A stretch of 33,519 nucleotides of DNA from Bacteroidaceae bacterium (GCA_017541025.1 JAFXZY010000029.1:1-33519), one strand, 5' to 3'; shown: positions 8,043-16,600, counted from the first letter of the stretch. A program made the numbers and translations. The notes: generated from the sequence alone by a model not told the origin.

Positions 8043-8801
8043 ATGAAGAAATATATTATAGCAATGGCTATGCTGGCTGTTCTGCCCGTAGCCGCACAGA
8101 AGAAAGTTGTAAAAGAGGTTGTTGCTCCAACTCCAACTACAGATAATGTACTCACAGAGCAGGAGGTGCGCGAAGGCTGGAAACTCCTTTGGGACGGTAA
8201 AACCACAGAAGGTTGGCGCGGCGCTAAACTTGCCGGTTTCCCTACAAGGGGGTGGCGCATTGAGGATGGTGTGCTGAAGGTCGAAGCTGCCAATGGTGCA
8301 GAAAGTGGTAATGGTGGCGACATCGTAACCAACAAAAGTTATCATAACTTCATCCTGAAGGTTGATTTTAAGATTACCGAAGGTGCCAACAGCGGTATCA
8401 AGTATTTCGTGGATCCTGATATGAACCAGGGCGAGGGTAGTGCTATCGGTTGTGAGTTCCAGATTCTGGACGACCTGCGTCATCCCGATGCCAAGTTGGG
8501 CGTTAAGGGTAACCGTAAGTTGGGTTCTCTTTATGACCTGATTCCCGCTCCCGAGAACAAGCCCTTCGACATTACCACCTGGAACACAGCAATGGTTATT
8601 GTAAAGGATATGCACGTAGAGCATTGGCTGAATGGTGTAAAGTTGTTGGAATACGAGCGCAATACACAGGAGTGGGACGCACTTGTAGCCTACAGCAAAT
8701 ACAAGAACTGGCCTAATTTCGGTAACCGCGACGGACGCATCCTCTTGCAGGACCATGGCAACGAGGTGTGGTTTAAGAATGTTAAGATTAAGGAATTTTA
8801 A
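8043..8801 (+). CDS. Secreted DUF1080 (3-keto-disaccharide hydrolase) family protein
   Basis: A 252-residue protein with an N-terminal signal peptide ([19 protein letters not shown]). The rest is a concanavalin-like beta-sandwich of the DUF1080 family: [17 protein letters not shown] near 46, [19 protein letters not shown] near 100, [10 protein letters not shown] near 127, [15 protein letters not shown] near 155, [19 protein letters not shown] near 180 and a final [22 protein letters not shown]. Characterised relatives cleave C3-oxidised glycosides. It sits directly after a Gfo/Idh/MocA oxidoreductase, the usual partner that would make the 3-keto substrate. The RNA leader carries a long inverted repeat that may affect expression relative to the upstream gene. 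Confidence 0.88.
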   Translation: MKKYIIAMAMLAVLPVAAQKKVVKEVVAPTPTTDNVLTEQEVREGWKLLWDGKTTEGWRGAKLAGFPTRGWRIEDGVLKVEAANGAESGNGGDIVTNKSYHNFILKVDFKITEGANSGIKYFVDPDMNQGEGSAIGCEFQILDDLRHPDAKLGVKGNRKLGSLYDLIPAPENKPFDITTWNTAMVIVKDMHVEHWLNGVKLLEYERNTQEWDALVAYSKYKNWPNFGNRDGRILLQDHGNEVWFKNVKIKEF

Positions 8802-8813
8802 ATGCTTGCACAC

Positions 8814-11123
8814 ATGAGGAAAATCATTTTGTCAACTATTGCCACACTGTTTTGTGTCGGTTCTTTTGCAATAACAGACCCCGTTCAGTACGTGAATCCC
8901 TTGGTGGGCTCTCACTCTACGGGAGGCTTATCTACAGGTAATACCTATCCCGCGATTGCCCTTCCTTGGGGTATGAACTTCTGGACTCCCCAGACCGGTA
9001 AGATGGGCGACGGATGGTGTTATACTTATGACGCTGAGAAAATTCGCGGCTTCAAGCAGACCCATCAGCCCAGTCCCTGGATGAACGACTATGGTATGTT
9101 CAACATTATGCCCGAGTGCGGTGAGGATTATATCTTTGATGAGGCTAAGCGCGCGAGTTGGTTCTCTCATAAGGCAGAGGTGAGCAAACCACATTATTAT
9201 AAGGTATATCTGGCCGATTACGATATCGTAACGGAAGTTGCTCCTACCAGTCGTGCTGCCATCTTCCGCTTTACCTATCCTGCTGGCAAGAGTTACCTGG
9301 TAGTAGATGCTTTCGACCGCGGTTCCTACGTAAAGATTATCCCCGAGCAGAATAAGATTGTGGGTTATACCACACGTAACAGTGGAGGTGTGCCCCGTAA
9401 CTTCAAGAACTACTTTGTTCTGCAGTTCGACCGTCCCTTCACCATTACCGCTATCTGCGACGCAGGTGCCGAGAATAAGTCAGCCCTGGAGGCTACCAGC
9501 AAACATGCGCAGGGTGTTGTTGGTTTCAATACCAAGCGTGGCGAACAGGTAAACGTTCGTGTTGCCAGCTCTTTTATCAGTATCGAACAGGCCGAGCAGA
9601 ACCTGAAGGAGTTGAGTAACAAGACCTTGGAGCAGGTTAGCGAGGAAGGCCGTCAGGAATGGAACAAGGTCCTCTCTACTATCGATGTACAGGACGAGAG
9701 CGATGTGGATCGCCTGCGTACTTTCTATAGCTGTCTTTATCGTAGCGTCCTCTTCCCCCGCAGCTTTTTCGAGATTAATGCTCAGGGACAAGTGGTTCAC
9801 TACAGCCCCTATAACGGCGAGACCCTTCCCGGCTATCTCTTTGCCGATACCGGTTTCTGGGATACCTTCCGTGCTTTGTTCCCCTTGGTGAACCTGATGT
9901 GGCCCTCTATGAGTCAGAAGATGCAGGAAGGTTGGGCCAATGCCTATAAGGAGAGCGGTTTCCTGCCCGAGTGGAGTGCTCCCGGTCATCGTGCCTGCAT
10001 GGTAGGTAACAACTCAGCATCCGTAGTTGCCGATGCATATCTGAAGGGTGTGCGCGGTTATGATATCGATGCCCTGTGGGAGGCTGTTAAGCATGGTGCT
10101 AATGCCGACCTGCCCAGAACCACCAGTGGACGTAAGCAGTGGCAGACCTATAACAAGTTGGGTTATGTACCTTACGATAGCATCAATGAGAGTGCTGCAC
10201 GTACCCTCGAATATGCCTTCGACGACTGGAGCATTTATAAGTTAGGACAGGCTTTGGGTAAGCCCGAGAAAGAAATCCAGGTTTATGCCGAGCATGCCAT
10301 GAACTACAAGAACCTCTTTGATAAGAGCCATAACCTGATGCGAGGCAAGTTGGCCAATGGCGAGTGGGCTCCCAACTTCAATCCTTTCAAGTGGGGCGAT
10401 GCCTTTACCGAAGGTAACAGCTGGCACTACTCTTGGAGTGTTTTCCATGACCCTCAGGGACTTATCGACCTGATGGGCGGAACAGCCACCTTTAATCAGA
10501 TGCTCGACAGCGTCTTTATCCTGCCTCCTATCTTCGACGACAGCTACTACGGCGGCGTTATCCATGAGATTCGTGAGATGCAGATTATGAATATGGGAAA
10601 CTATGCTCACGGCAACCAGCCTATCCAGCACATGATTTACATGTACAACTATAGCGGTCAGCCTTGGAAAACCCAGTATTGGTTGCGCGAGACTATGAAC
10701 CGTATGTATAACGCCCATGCCGACGGTTATTGCGGTGACGAGGACAACGGTCAGACTTCTGCCTGGTATATCTTTACCGCTATGGGCTTCTATCCCGTAT
10801 GCCCCGGATCTAACCAGTATGTGCTGGGTGCTCCCTACTTCAAGAAGATGACGATGCATCTCGAGAATGGTAAGGATGTGGTGATTACAGCTCCCGAGAA
10901 TAGCGACGAGAACCGTTATGTTCAGAAGCTCACTGTTAACGGCGCAGAGCATAAGGTGAACTACGTGAACCATGCCGACCTGCTGCAGGGTGCCAGAATG
11001 GACTATGTGATGGGCCCCAAGGCAAACGAGTATCGCGGCAATACAGCAGAGGCTGCTCCCTATTCCTTCAGCAAGGAGTACAAGGCAGCACCCCAGAAGG
11101 GCAAAAAGAAATTTAAAAAGTAA
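8814..11123 (+). CDS. GH92 alpha-mannosidase, probably alpha-1,2-specific
   Basis: A 769-residue secreted exo-mannosidase with signal peptide MRKIILSTIATLFCVGSFA. The ATG at 8814 is preferred over 8802 because the signal then starts at MRK. GH92 hallmarks: VNPLVGS, GNTYPAIALPWGM, GFKQTHQPSPWMNDYG, the EGNSWHYSW motif with Glu533, IHEIREM with His584-Glu585, and GDEDNGQTSAWY with Asp642/Asp644. As I recall the literature on BT3990 (a Bacteroides alpha-1,2-mannosidase), its catalytic acid, base pair and His-Glu specificity pair carry the same numbers, and Trp89 here would match its Trp88. The enzyme therefore looks catalytically complete, with alpha-1,2 preference inferred. It is followed after 11 nt by a GH76 gene. 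Confidence 0.93.
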   Translation: MRKIILSTIATLFCVGSFAITDPVQYVNPLVGSHSTGGLSTGNTYPAIALPWGMNFWTPQTGKMGDGWCYTYDAEKIRGFKQTHQPSPWMNDYGMFNIMPECGEDYIFDEAKRASWFSHKAEVSKPHYYKVYLADYDIVTEVAPTSRAAIFRFTYPAGKSYLVVDAFDRGSYVKIIPEQNKIVGYTTRNSGGVPRNFKNYFVLQFDRPFTITAICDAGAENKSALEATSKHAQGVVGFNTKRGEQVNVRVASSFISIEQAEQNLKELSNKTLEQVSEEGRQEWNKVLSTIDVQDESDVDRLRTFYSCLYRSVLFPRSFFEINAQGQVVHYSPYNGETLPGYLFADTGFWDTFRALFPLVNLMWPSMSQKMQEGWANAYKESGFLPEWSAPGHRACMVGNNSASVVADAYLKGVRGYDIDALWEAVKHGANADLPRTTSGRKQWQTYNKLGYVPYDSINESAARTLEYAFDDWSIYKLGQALGKPEKEIQVYAEHAMNYKNLFDKSHNLMRGKLANGEWAPNFNPFKWGDAFTEGNSWHYSWSVFHDPQGLIDLMGGTATFNQMLDSVFILPPIFDDSYYGGVIHEIREMQIMNMGNYAHGNQPIQHMIYMYNYSGQPWKTQYWLRETMNRMYNAHADGYCGDEDNGQTSAWYIFTAMGFYPVCPGSNQYVLGAPYFKKMTMHLENGKDVVITAPENSDENRYVQKLTVNGAEHKVNYVNHADLLQGARMDYVMGPKANEYRGNTAEAAPYSFSKEYKAAPQKGKKKFKK

Positions 11124-11134
11124 TTCCCTTGTTC

Positions 11135-12583
11135 ATGAAAAAAATATTAACCATATTATGTGCAATGGCTTGTGTCGGCAGTCTGTTGGCACAGACCTTC
11201 ACCATCACCGATTCCATGCAGTGGAAGGCATACGACGACTTCAACAGCGCCCTGTTGGATAAAACACGCAATATCTATAAGGCCGACACAGAACAGAAGG
11301 CTGCCGACCACCGAGGCAACGGAGCACGCGACAACGACCGATCCGGTTGTGCTGCCGCCATCTGGTGTCAGGCTATCTATTACGATATGCTCATCAATGC
11401 CTACAATCGTGCTAAGACCGAAGGTAATGAAGATCTGATGAAGAAATACAAGACCCTGCACGATAGGATATATGGTGGCGAGAAATCCCATTATGTAAAC
11501 TTTAACTTCGACGACCCTAATACCAATAACGGATGGTTCGTTTACGATGATATCATGTGGTGGACTTGTGCCTTGGCTCGTGCATATCAGACTTTTGGAA
11601 AGGCAGAGTATCTTACCAATTCCGAGAAGAGTTTCTGCCGCGTTTGGTATGGAAGTGCAAAGGTAGGCGATGACGGTTCTTATGCCGATCCTGCCCGTTT
11701 CAGCGGAAAGTACGGCGGTGGAATGTTCTGGGAGTGGCAGCCTATTGCTAAGGCCAATCCACACAAAGAGGGCGATTTCCGCTCTGCCTGTATTAACTTT
11801 CCTACTGTTATAGCAGCCTGTCTGTTACATCAGTTGGTTCCAGAAGGCAGAGCTGTACCTACAGCGGCCCGCCCTACCCGTCAGACCAAGGAATGGTACT
11901 TGGAGAAGGCTATCGAAATTTACGACTGGGCCAGTAAGACTTTGGCTCCCACCAATGGTCGCGTAGCAGACGGAATTCACGGCGGCGGCCCCGAATATTC
12001 AGACCATCTGTATAATCAGGCTACATATATTGGTGCCAGTTGCCTGCTCTATAAACTTACTGGCGATAATAAGTATCGTACCAATGCCATAAACGGCACG
12101 CGCTATGTCTTCAACAGCATGGTTCAGGGAACAAACAAGATTCTTAATTTCGAGAACGGTTACGAGCAAGGCGTCTATGCGGCTATCTTTGCCCAGTATC
12201 TCCCGATGGTAGTATATGATCTGGGGCAGAAGTCATACCTTACTTATATTCAGCGTAACATGCAGAAAGCGTGGGACAATCGCGACCAGACCCGTGGTCT
12301 TCAGGCAGGCAATTTTAATAAGAAGACCGCCGAGACGGATGTAGTGGAGAGTTACGGCGGTAGTGGAATGCCTGCCCTGATGCTAATGTTCCCTGCCCAT
12401 ATTTCAGCCGATGACATACAGGATGGCTTAGAGGATATTCCCTCAGGAGCAGTTGGCTTTAATTCCGACGTTTACACCATCGATGGTAAACTGGTTATGA
12501 AGGATGCAACCCTTGGCCAGGTCGGAAATTTAGATAAAGGACTCTACATCTACCAGCAGAAGAAATTGCTGGTTAGAAAATAA
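11135..12583 (+). CDS. GH76 family (endo-alpha-1,6-mannanase-like) secreted protein with C-terminal sorting-like tail
   Basis: A 482-residue protein with signal peptide MKKILTILCAMACVGSLLAQ. The (alpha/alpha)-repeat body matches GH76: YDDIMWWTCALARAYQTFG with an Asp pair at 138-139, GGGMFWEWQ near 195, INFPTVIAACLLHQL near 220, AIEIYDWASKTL near 265, then DHLYNQATYIGASCLLYKLTGD. GH76 enzymes cut the alpha-1,6 backbone of yeast mannan. The last ~40 residues (VYTIDGKLV ... GLYIYQQKKLLVRK) look like a Type IX secretion C-terminal domain, suggesting export to the cell surface. The ATG at 11135 is chosen over an in-frame TTG six nt upstream. The product is predicted to work with the preceding GH92. 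Confidence 0.86.
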   Translation: MKKILTILCAMACVGSLLAQTFTITDSMQWKAYDDFNSALLDKTRNIYKADTEQKAADHRGNGARDNDRSGCAAAIWCQAIYYDMLINAYNRAKTEGNEDLMKKYKTLHDRIYGGEKSHYVNFNFDDPNTNNGWFVYDDIMWWTCALARAYQTFGKAEYLTNSEKSFCRVWYGSAKVGDDGSYADPARFSGKYGGGMFWEWQPIAKANPHKEGDFRSACINFPTVIAACLLHQLVPEGRAVPTAARPTRQTKEWYLEKAIEIYDWASKTLAPTNGRVADGIHGGGPEYSDHLYNQATYIGASCLLYKLTGDNKYRTNAINGTRYVFNSMVQGTNKILNFENGYEQGVYAAIFAQYLPMVVYDLGQKSYLTYIQRNMQKAWDNRDQTRGLQAGNFNKKTAETDVVESYGGSGMPALMLMFPAHISADDIQDGLEDIPSGAVGFNSDVYTIDGKLVMKDATLGQVGNLDKGLYIYQQKKLLVRK

Positions 12584-12612
12584 GTCGTAGTCTGTGTTTA
12601 TAATTAGTTTCT

Positions 12613-12645
12613 CGCTCCTCAGTAAAGTTCTTTTATTGAGGAGCG
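12613..12645. terminator. Possible shared hairpin between convergent GH76 and kinase genes
   Basis: CGCTCCTCA ... TGAGGAGCG forms a 9-bp stem with a 15-nt loop; it spans the kinase stop codon. T-tracts are weak on both sides, so terminator function is uncertain. Confidence 0.45.
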
Positions 12646-13617
12646 AATATTTTCCCATGTTTTGTCAGAGAGTCGTGTCCCAATCACCTGAATGACATTG
12701 GTTGCAACTAAATCTCCCATCTTTAGGCATTGCTCTAACGATGCTCCTTTGCAGAAACCGTACAGAAATCCTCCAGAAAAGAAATCTCCGGCACCCGTAG
12801 TGTCCACAACGTTAACTTTCGATGTAGGAGTGTAGGCCTCAGTGCCGTATTTGTCCGACGTAGCTCCCCACATAGCCATAGCACCTTTGCTACCCAGTTT
12901 CACTATGGCCAGGTTGCACAGTTGGGCTATACGTCTCATTCCTTCTTTGGCATCCGCCTCTTCCGTGAGGGCAGCACATTCCTCCTCGTTGGCAAAGACA
13001 ATGTCTATATACTCTTCTAACAGGTGAAGAAACAGGGGACGAAGGGTTTGTGCCAGGTTGTAACTGCCCAGATCGATGCACAGCGTCAGTCCTTCCTCTT
13101 TGGCTGTCCGACATATTTTCTCTATCAGTTCACGGTTTAAAATCAGGTAACCCTCAATATACAGAAGGTTGTAACCATGGAACATATCAGGTGTTATCTC
13201 CTCGGGGCGCATCTGAGCTGCAGCACCCAAGTACGTCCCGAATGTCCGTTCACCGTCGGCAGATATAAAGGTGTTGGCCACTCCCGAGGGTGTATCGCAT
13301 AAGCTAAGTTGTGTCTGTATGCCCAGTTGCTTGAACGTCTCGGCAAAGAAACTGCCCGTTTCGTCTCTTCCTATCTTTCCTATGAATCCTGGTGTGACAC
13401 CTAAATTCGCCAGTGCCAGCATGGTGTTGCTTGCACATCCGCCTGTAGCTCTGTGTGGGTGTAGCGCTTTCATGTGCAGGTGCAATTCGCGCATTCGTTC
13501 ATCGTTAATAGGTGTCATGCCGCCTTTCGGGAGTTGTAGTGCGGTAAGCATTGAATCATCATTTATCTGCACCAATACATCTACTAACGCGTTGCCAATT
13601 CCAATTATTTTCTTCAT
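12619..13617 (-). CDS. PfkB-family carbohydrate/nucleoside kinase (adenosine kinase-like)
   Basis: A 332-residue cytosolic kinase of the ribokinase superfamily. It begins MKKIIGIGNALVDVLVQI, has TGGCASNTMLALANLG (substrate-binding GG region, about 58-73) and the C-terminal anion-hole/catalytic motif VVDTTGAGDFFSGGF with Asp at about 278. The Bacteroidetes-type GIGNALVD start and overall architecture are most like proteins annotated as adenosine kinases, though ribokinase- or fructokinase-like substrates cannot be excluded. Start chosen at 13617, since the longer frame only adds residues encoded across the promoter. It is transcribed towards the GH76 gene, so it is a separate unit. Confidence 0.88.
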   Translation of the reverse strand: MKKIIGIGNALVDVLVQINDDSMLTALQLPKGGMTPINDERMRELHLHMKALHPHRATGGCASNTMLALANLGVTPGFIGKIGRDETGSFFAETFKQLGIQTQLSLCDTPSGVANTFISADGERTFGTYLGAAAQMRPEEITPDMFHGYNLLYIEGYLILNRELIEKICRTAKEEGLTLCIDLGSYNLAQTLRPLFLHLLEEYIDIVFANEEECAALTEEADAKEGMRRIAQLCNLAIVKLGSKGAMAMWGATSDKYGTEAYTPTSKVNVVDTTGAGDFFSGGFLYGFCKGASLEQCLKMGDLVATNVIQVIGTRLSDKTWENIRSSIKELY

Positions 13618-13634
13618 TTGAATCATTTTTTTTG

Positions 13635-13642
13635 CAAAGATA
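13635..13642 (-). promoter_or_regulatory. -7 box for the PfkB-family kinase gene
   Basis: Minus-strand TATCTTTG matches TAnnTTTG, 17 nt upstream of the kinase ATG. The -33 box is not clear. Confidence 0.5.
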
Positions 13643-13673
13643 TTGCATATTTCCAAAAAATGCTATACTTTTG
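13642..13673 (+). promoter_or_regulatory. Promoter of the tRNA-Asn pair
   Basis: ATTG (near-consensus -33) at 13642-13645, 20-bp spacer, TACTTTTG at 13666-13673; 29 nt upstream of the first tRNA-Asn. It overlaps the divergent -7 box of the kinase gene by one base. Confidence 0.65.
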
Positions 13674-13702
13674 CACCGCATTTGCAACAAAAATTTAATT
13701 TT

Positions 13703-13776
13703 GCTTCAGTAGCTCAGTTGGTTAGAGCACATGACTGTTAATCATGGGGTCGTTGGTTCAAGCCCATCCTGAAGCG
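13703..13776 (+). tRNA. tRNA-Asn (anticodon GTT), copy 1
   Basis: A 74-nt cloverleaf with acceptor GCTTCAG/CTGAAGC and discriminator G, D-arm AGCTCAGTTGGTTAGAGC, anticodon loop CTGTTAA and T-arm GTTGGTTCAAGCCCATC. No CCA is encoded. Confidence 0.95.
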
Positions 13777-13805
13777 CAAACAAGAGAAGTTAGCGAATGC
13801 ACCCT

Positions 13806-13879
13806 GCTTCAGTAGCTCAGTTGGTTAGAGCACATGACTGTTAATCATGGGGTCGTTGGTTCAAGCCCATCCTGAAGCG
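13806..13879 (+). tRNA. tRNA-Asn (anticodon GTT), copy 2
   Basis: Identical in sequence to copy 1, 29 bp downstream. The identical mature regions with short unlike flanks indicate a tandem duplication transcribed from the same promoter. Confidence 0.95.
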
Positions 13880-13887
13880 CAAAAAAA

Positions 13888-13917
13888 GAATCCCGTAAGC
13901 TAAGGCCTACGGGATTC
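13888..13917. terminator. Bidirectional intrinsic terminator between tRNA-Asn and glnN
   Basis: GAATCCCGTA ... TACGGGATTC forms a 10-bp stem with a 10-nt loop. On the plus strand it is followed by TGCTTTTAA; on the minus strand by TTTTTTT, so it can end both the tRNA transcript and the glnN transcript. Confidence 0.85.
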
Positions 13918-13942
13918 TGCTTTTAATGGCGTTTTGTTATTC

Positions 13943-16174
13943 TTATCTGATGAACAACAGTTCCCTATATTTAGGCAATGGCCAGAGGGCATCGTCAACG
14001 ATAAGTTCCAGCTTGTCTATCTGGTAGCGGATGGTATCGAACATCGGAGCGATGGTATCGTGATAGGCGATGGCCTTCTGGTGCTCGTCCTCTATCTTGT
14101 TGGCAACCTTGCGGGCCTCAACCAGTTCCTCAACCTTTGTCTCGATAGTAGCGGTACGCTGTGCAATCTCCTCGATAAGTTTCAGGTTGCGGGCATTCAG
14201 CTCCTTGGCCTTGTCGGCAGGGAATGCGGTACACATACGCTCAACATTACGTAGCAACTGGCTCTGATAGCTGGTGGCAACAGGGATGATGTGGTTCATG
14301 GAAAGATCACCCAGGACGCGGGCCTCTATCTGAATCTTCTTGGTGTAAGTTTCCCACTTCACTTCGTTGCGGGCTTCGAGTTCCTTCTCAGTCATTACGC
14401 CCAGGCTTTCGAACATCTTGATGCTGGCCTCGTCCAGATAGCGCTCGAAGATCTTGGGACAGCTGGTCTCGGTATCCAAACCGCGCTTAGCAGCTTCTGC
14501 CTTCCACTCGTCGCTGTAGCCGTTGCCGTCGAATCGGATGGGCTTGCAGGTCTTGATATCCTCACGCAGCACATCGATGATGGCATGGAACACAGGATTA
14601 TGTCCATTCGCCTTCAACTCGTCAACTTGTTTACTTGTCAACTTGTCAACTTTAGTGTCAACACGCTTCTTGAAGTCTTCCAACGCCTCGGCAACGGCGC
14701 TGTTCAGGGCAATCATGGCGCTGGCACAGTTAGCTTCGGAACCTACGGCACGGAACTCGAAACGGTTGCCTGTGAAGGCGAAGGGTGAAGTACGGTTGCG
14801 GTCGGTATTATCGATGAGCAACTCGGGAATTTCGGGAATATCCATTTTCATGCCCTGTTTGCCGGCAAAGGCAAGGATGTCATCTTTATCAGCTTTCTCG
14901 ATATGGTCAAGCAATTCACTTACCTGCTTGCCCAGGAAGGATGAGATAATGGCAGGGGGTGCCTCGTTGGCGCCCAGACGATGAGCATTGGTTGCACTCA
15001 TGATGCTGGCCTTCAGCAGACCGTTGTGGCGATAAACACCCATCAGTGTCTCTACGATAAATGTGGCGAAACGCAGGTTCTGCTCGGCTGTTTTACCGGG
15101 AGCGTGCAGCAACACGCCGGTATCCGTACTCAGGCTCCAGTTGTTGTGCTTACCGCTACCGTTGATGCCGGCGAAGGGTTTCTCGTGCAGCAATACGCGG
15201 AAGCCGTGCTTGCGGGCAACCTTCTTCATAACAGACATCAGCAGCATGTTGTGGTCAACGGCCAGGTTGGTCTCCTCGAAGATGGGAGCCAGCTCGAACT
15301 GGTTGGGAGCCACCTCGTTGTGACGGGTCTTAACAGGAATACCCAGTTCCAAAGCATGAATCTCCAAATCCTTCATAAAGGCCTGAACGCGCTCGGGGAT
15401 AGCACCGAAGTAGTGGTCGTCCATCTGCTGGTTCTTAGCAGAATCATGCCCCATCAGGGTACGACCTGTCAGCAGCAAGTCGGGACGGGCTGCATAAAGA
15501 CCCTCGTCAACCAGGAAGTACTCCTGCTCCCAGCCCAGGTTGCTGACTACCTTCTTTACCTCAGGATCGAAATAATGGCAAACATCTGTAGCAGCCACAT
15601 TCACAGCCTTCAGGGCGCGCAGCAGAGGAGCCTTATAGTCGAGTGCCTCGCCGCTGTAAGATATAAATACGGTAGGGATGATAAGGGTGTCATCCATAAT
15701 AAATACGGGGCTTGTCGGGTCCCAAGCCGAATAACCGCGAGCCTCGAAGGTGCTACGGATACCACCGCTGGGGAAGCTTGAGGCATCAGGCTCCTGCTGA
15801 ACCAGCAGCTTGCCACTGAACTCCTCTATCATACCACCCTTTCCGTCGTGCTCGATGAACGAGTCGTGTTTCTCAGCTGTTCCCTCTGTAAGGGGCTGGA
15901 ACCAGTGTGTATAGTGTGTGACGCCGTTCTCCTGCGCCCATTGCATCATGCCGGCAGCAACAGCATCAGCCACGGTGCGGTCCAGACGGGTGCCGTTTTC
16001 GATGACGTCAATCATTTGGTCATAAACACTTTTGGGCAGGTACTTGTACATCTTCTGGCGATTGAAAACCTTCTTGCCGAAGTACTCACTGGGTTTCTCA
16101 CTGGGTGCGACAACGCTGAGCGGCTTCTTCTTGAAAGCCTCGCCCACAACCTGAAATCTTAATTCGTTTGCCAT
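13943..16174 (-). CDS. glnN: Glutamine synthetase type III
   Basis: A 743-residue GSIII, the large Bacteroidetes/cyanobacterial class that makes glutamine from glutamate, ammonia and ATP. Seen: MANELRFQVVGEAF start, GSIII N-domain with THWFQPLTEGTAEKHDSF, then HEKPFAGINGSGKHNNWS and RNRTSPFAFTGNRFEFRAVG of the catalytic domain. The segment at about 504-520 (VDKLTSKQVDELKANG) is encoded by a TTGTCAAC-type repeat and looks like an in-frame insertion in a helical linker. It has its own strong promoter and a strong terminator. With gltBD nearby on the same strand it forms the GS-GOGAT ammonia-assimilation route, although seven kilobases of tandem sigma operons separate them. Confidence 0.95.
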   Translation of the reverse strand: MANELRFQVVGEAFKKKPLSVVAPSEKPSEYFGKKVFNRQKMYKYLPKSVYDQMIDVIENGTRLDRTVADAVAAGMMQWAQENGVTHYTHWFQPLTEGTAEKHDSFIEHDGKGGMIEEFSGKLLVQQEPDASSFPSGGIRSTFEARGYSAWDPTSPVFIMDDTLIIPTVFISYSGEALDYKAPLLRALKAVNVAATDVCHYFDPEVKKVVSNLGWEQEYFLVDEGLYAARPDLLLTGRTLMGHDSAKNQQMDDHYFGAIPERVQAFMKDLEIHALELGIPVKTRHNEVAPNQFELAPIFEETNLAVDHNMLLMSVMKKVARKHGFRVLLHEKPFAGINGSGKHNNWSLSTDTGVLLHAPGKTAEQNLRFATFIVETLMGVYRHNGLLKASIMSATNAHRLGANEAPPAIISSFLGKQVSELLDHIEKADKDDILAFAGKQGMKMDIPEIPELLIDNTDRNRTSPFAFTGNRFEFRAVGSEANCASAMIALNSAVAEALEDFKKRVDTKVDKLTSKQVDELKANGHNPVFHAIIDVLREDIKTCKPIRFDGNGYSDEWKAEAAKRGLDTETSCPKIFERYLDEASIKMFESLGVMTEKELEARNEVKWETYTKKIQIEARVLGDLSMNHIIPVATSYQSQLLRNVERMCTAFPADKAKELNARNLKLIEEIAQRTATIETKVEELVEARKVANKIEDEHQKAIAYHDTIAPMFDTIRYQIDKLELIVDDALWPLPKYRELLFIR
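14617..14664. repeat. In-frame TTGTCAAC-type short repeat inside glnN
   Basis: Three CAACTTGT or near-CAACTTGT units (GTCAACTTGT, TTACTTGTCAACTTGTCAAC). The minus-strand reading is DKLTSKQVDEL-like and the plus-strand reading LVNL-like. It differs from surrounding glnN sequence in being repetitive. Confidence 0.65.
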
Positions 16175-16257
16175 AATTGTGCTTGATTTAGGATTAATAA
16201 CAAATCTTTTTGCCTACGTTTTTTTATTGTTTGTGTCATTATTGATAAACGACGCTG

Positions 16258-16288
16258 CAAAGATACATCATTTTGCAATTAAAACAAA
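16258..16288 (-). promoter_or_regulatory. Promoter of glnN
   Basis: Minus-strand TTTG (16288-16285), 19-bp spacer, TATCTTTG (16265-16258). The ATG lies 84 nt downstream, so there is a 5' leader of about 75 nt. Confidence 0.8.
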
Positions 16289-16547
16289 ATATTTTCAAAC
16301 AGAATGTATTATATTTATGCAAATTTATTGATTTTCGTCACAAAACACACCATTTCTCTTGCAGAAAGAAGCAATGTCGGACAAAAAAACAAGCACAATC
16401 CGGCAGAAAAAGATTTGATTTCAAGACAGAGAATATATTTAATAAGGTATAAAAAGATTCTTCTTCCTTTGTTTTTCTACAGAAAAGAAGTACTTTTGAT
16501 TTCTGATAGCTGCATTACAGAGCACCTTTTTACAAAAAAGTGTTATC
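16289..16547. other. AT-rich intergenic stretch without a convincing gene
   Basis: Between the divergent glnN and ECF sigma promoters. An 83-codon plus-strand frame exists, but it has no family resemblance, an odd composition and no promoter of its own; I see no RNA gene or terminator here. Confidence 0.5.
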
Positions 16548-16589
16548 TATCGTAGAAAAACAGCAAGCAGGATTGTCTATAAAATAGAA
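16548..16589 (+). promoter_or_regulatory. Candidate ECF-dependent autoregulatory promoter, module 1
   Basis: A 42-bp block that aligns without gaps to 19988-20029 upstream of the second sigma gene. Shared parts include TATCGTA, AAAAAC, an AG dinucleotide, a TGTCT box and a final TAGAA. GTCT in the -10 position with an A-rich AAC element 14 bp upstream is ECF-promoter-like and unlike the TAnnTTTG promoters elsewhere in the window. The sigma ATG is 11 nt downstream of the block. Confidence 0.65.
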
Positions 16590-16600
16590 AACGACAGTAT

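Noticed and set aside
7917-8813. A 298-codon minus-strand frame opposite DUF1080, reaching into the repeat arms.
   Set aside because: Antisense shadow of a clear DUF1080 gene; its end reads the palindromic repeats ([11 protein letters not shown]).
10611-10622. GNQP in the GH92 enzyme where many GH92 members have GNEP, suggesting a missing catalytic acid and a phosphomannose-type enzyme.
   Set aside because: Counting residues shows the acid of the characterised homologue corresponds to Glu533 in EGNSW, which is present; the GNEP site is therefore probably not the acid.
16304-16555. An 83-codon plus-strand frame between glnN and the sigma gene.
   Set aside because: No recognisable domain, AT-driven composition, no separate promoter, and its end runs into the ECF promoter block.
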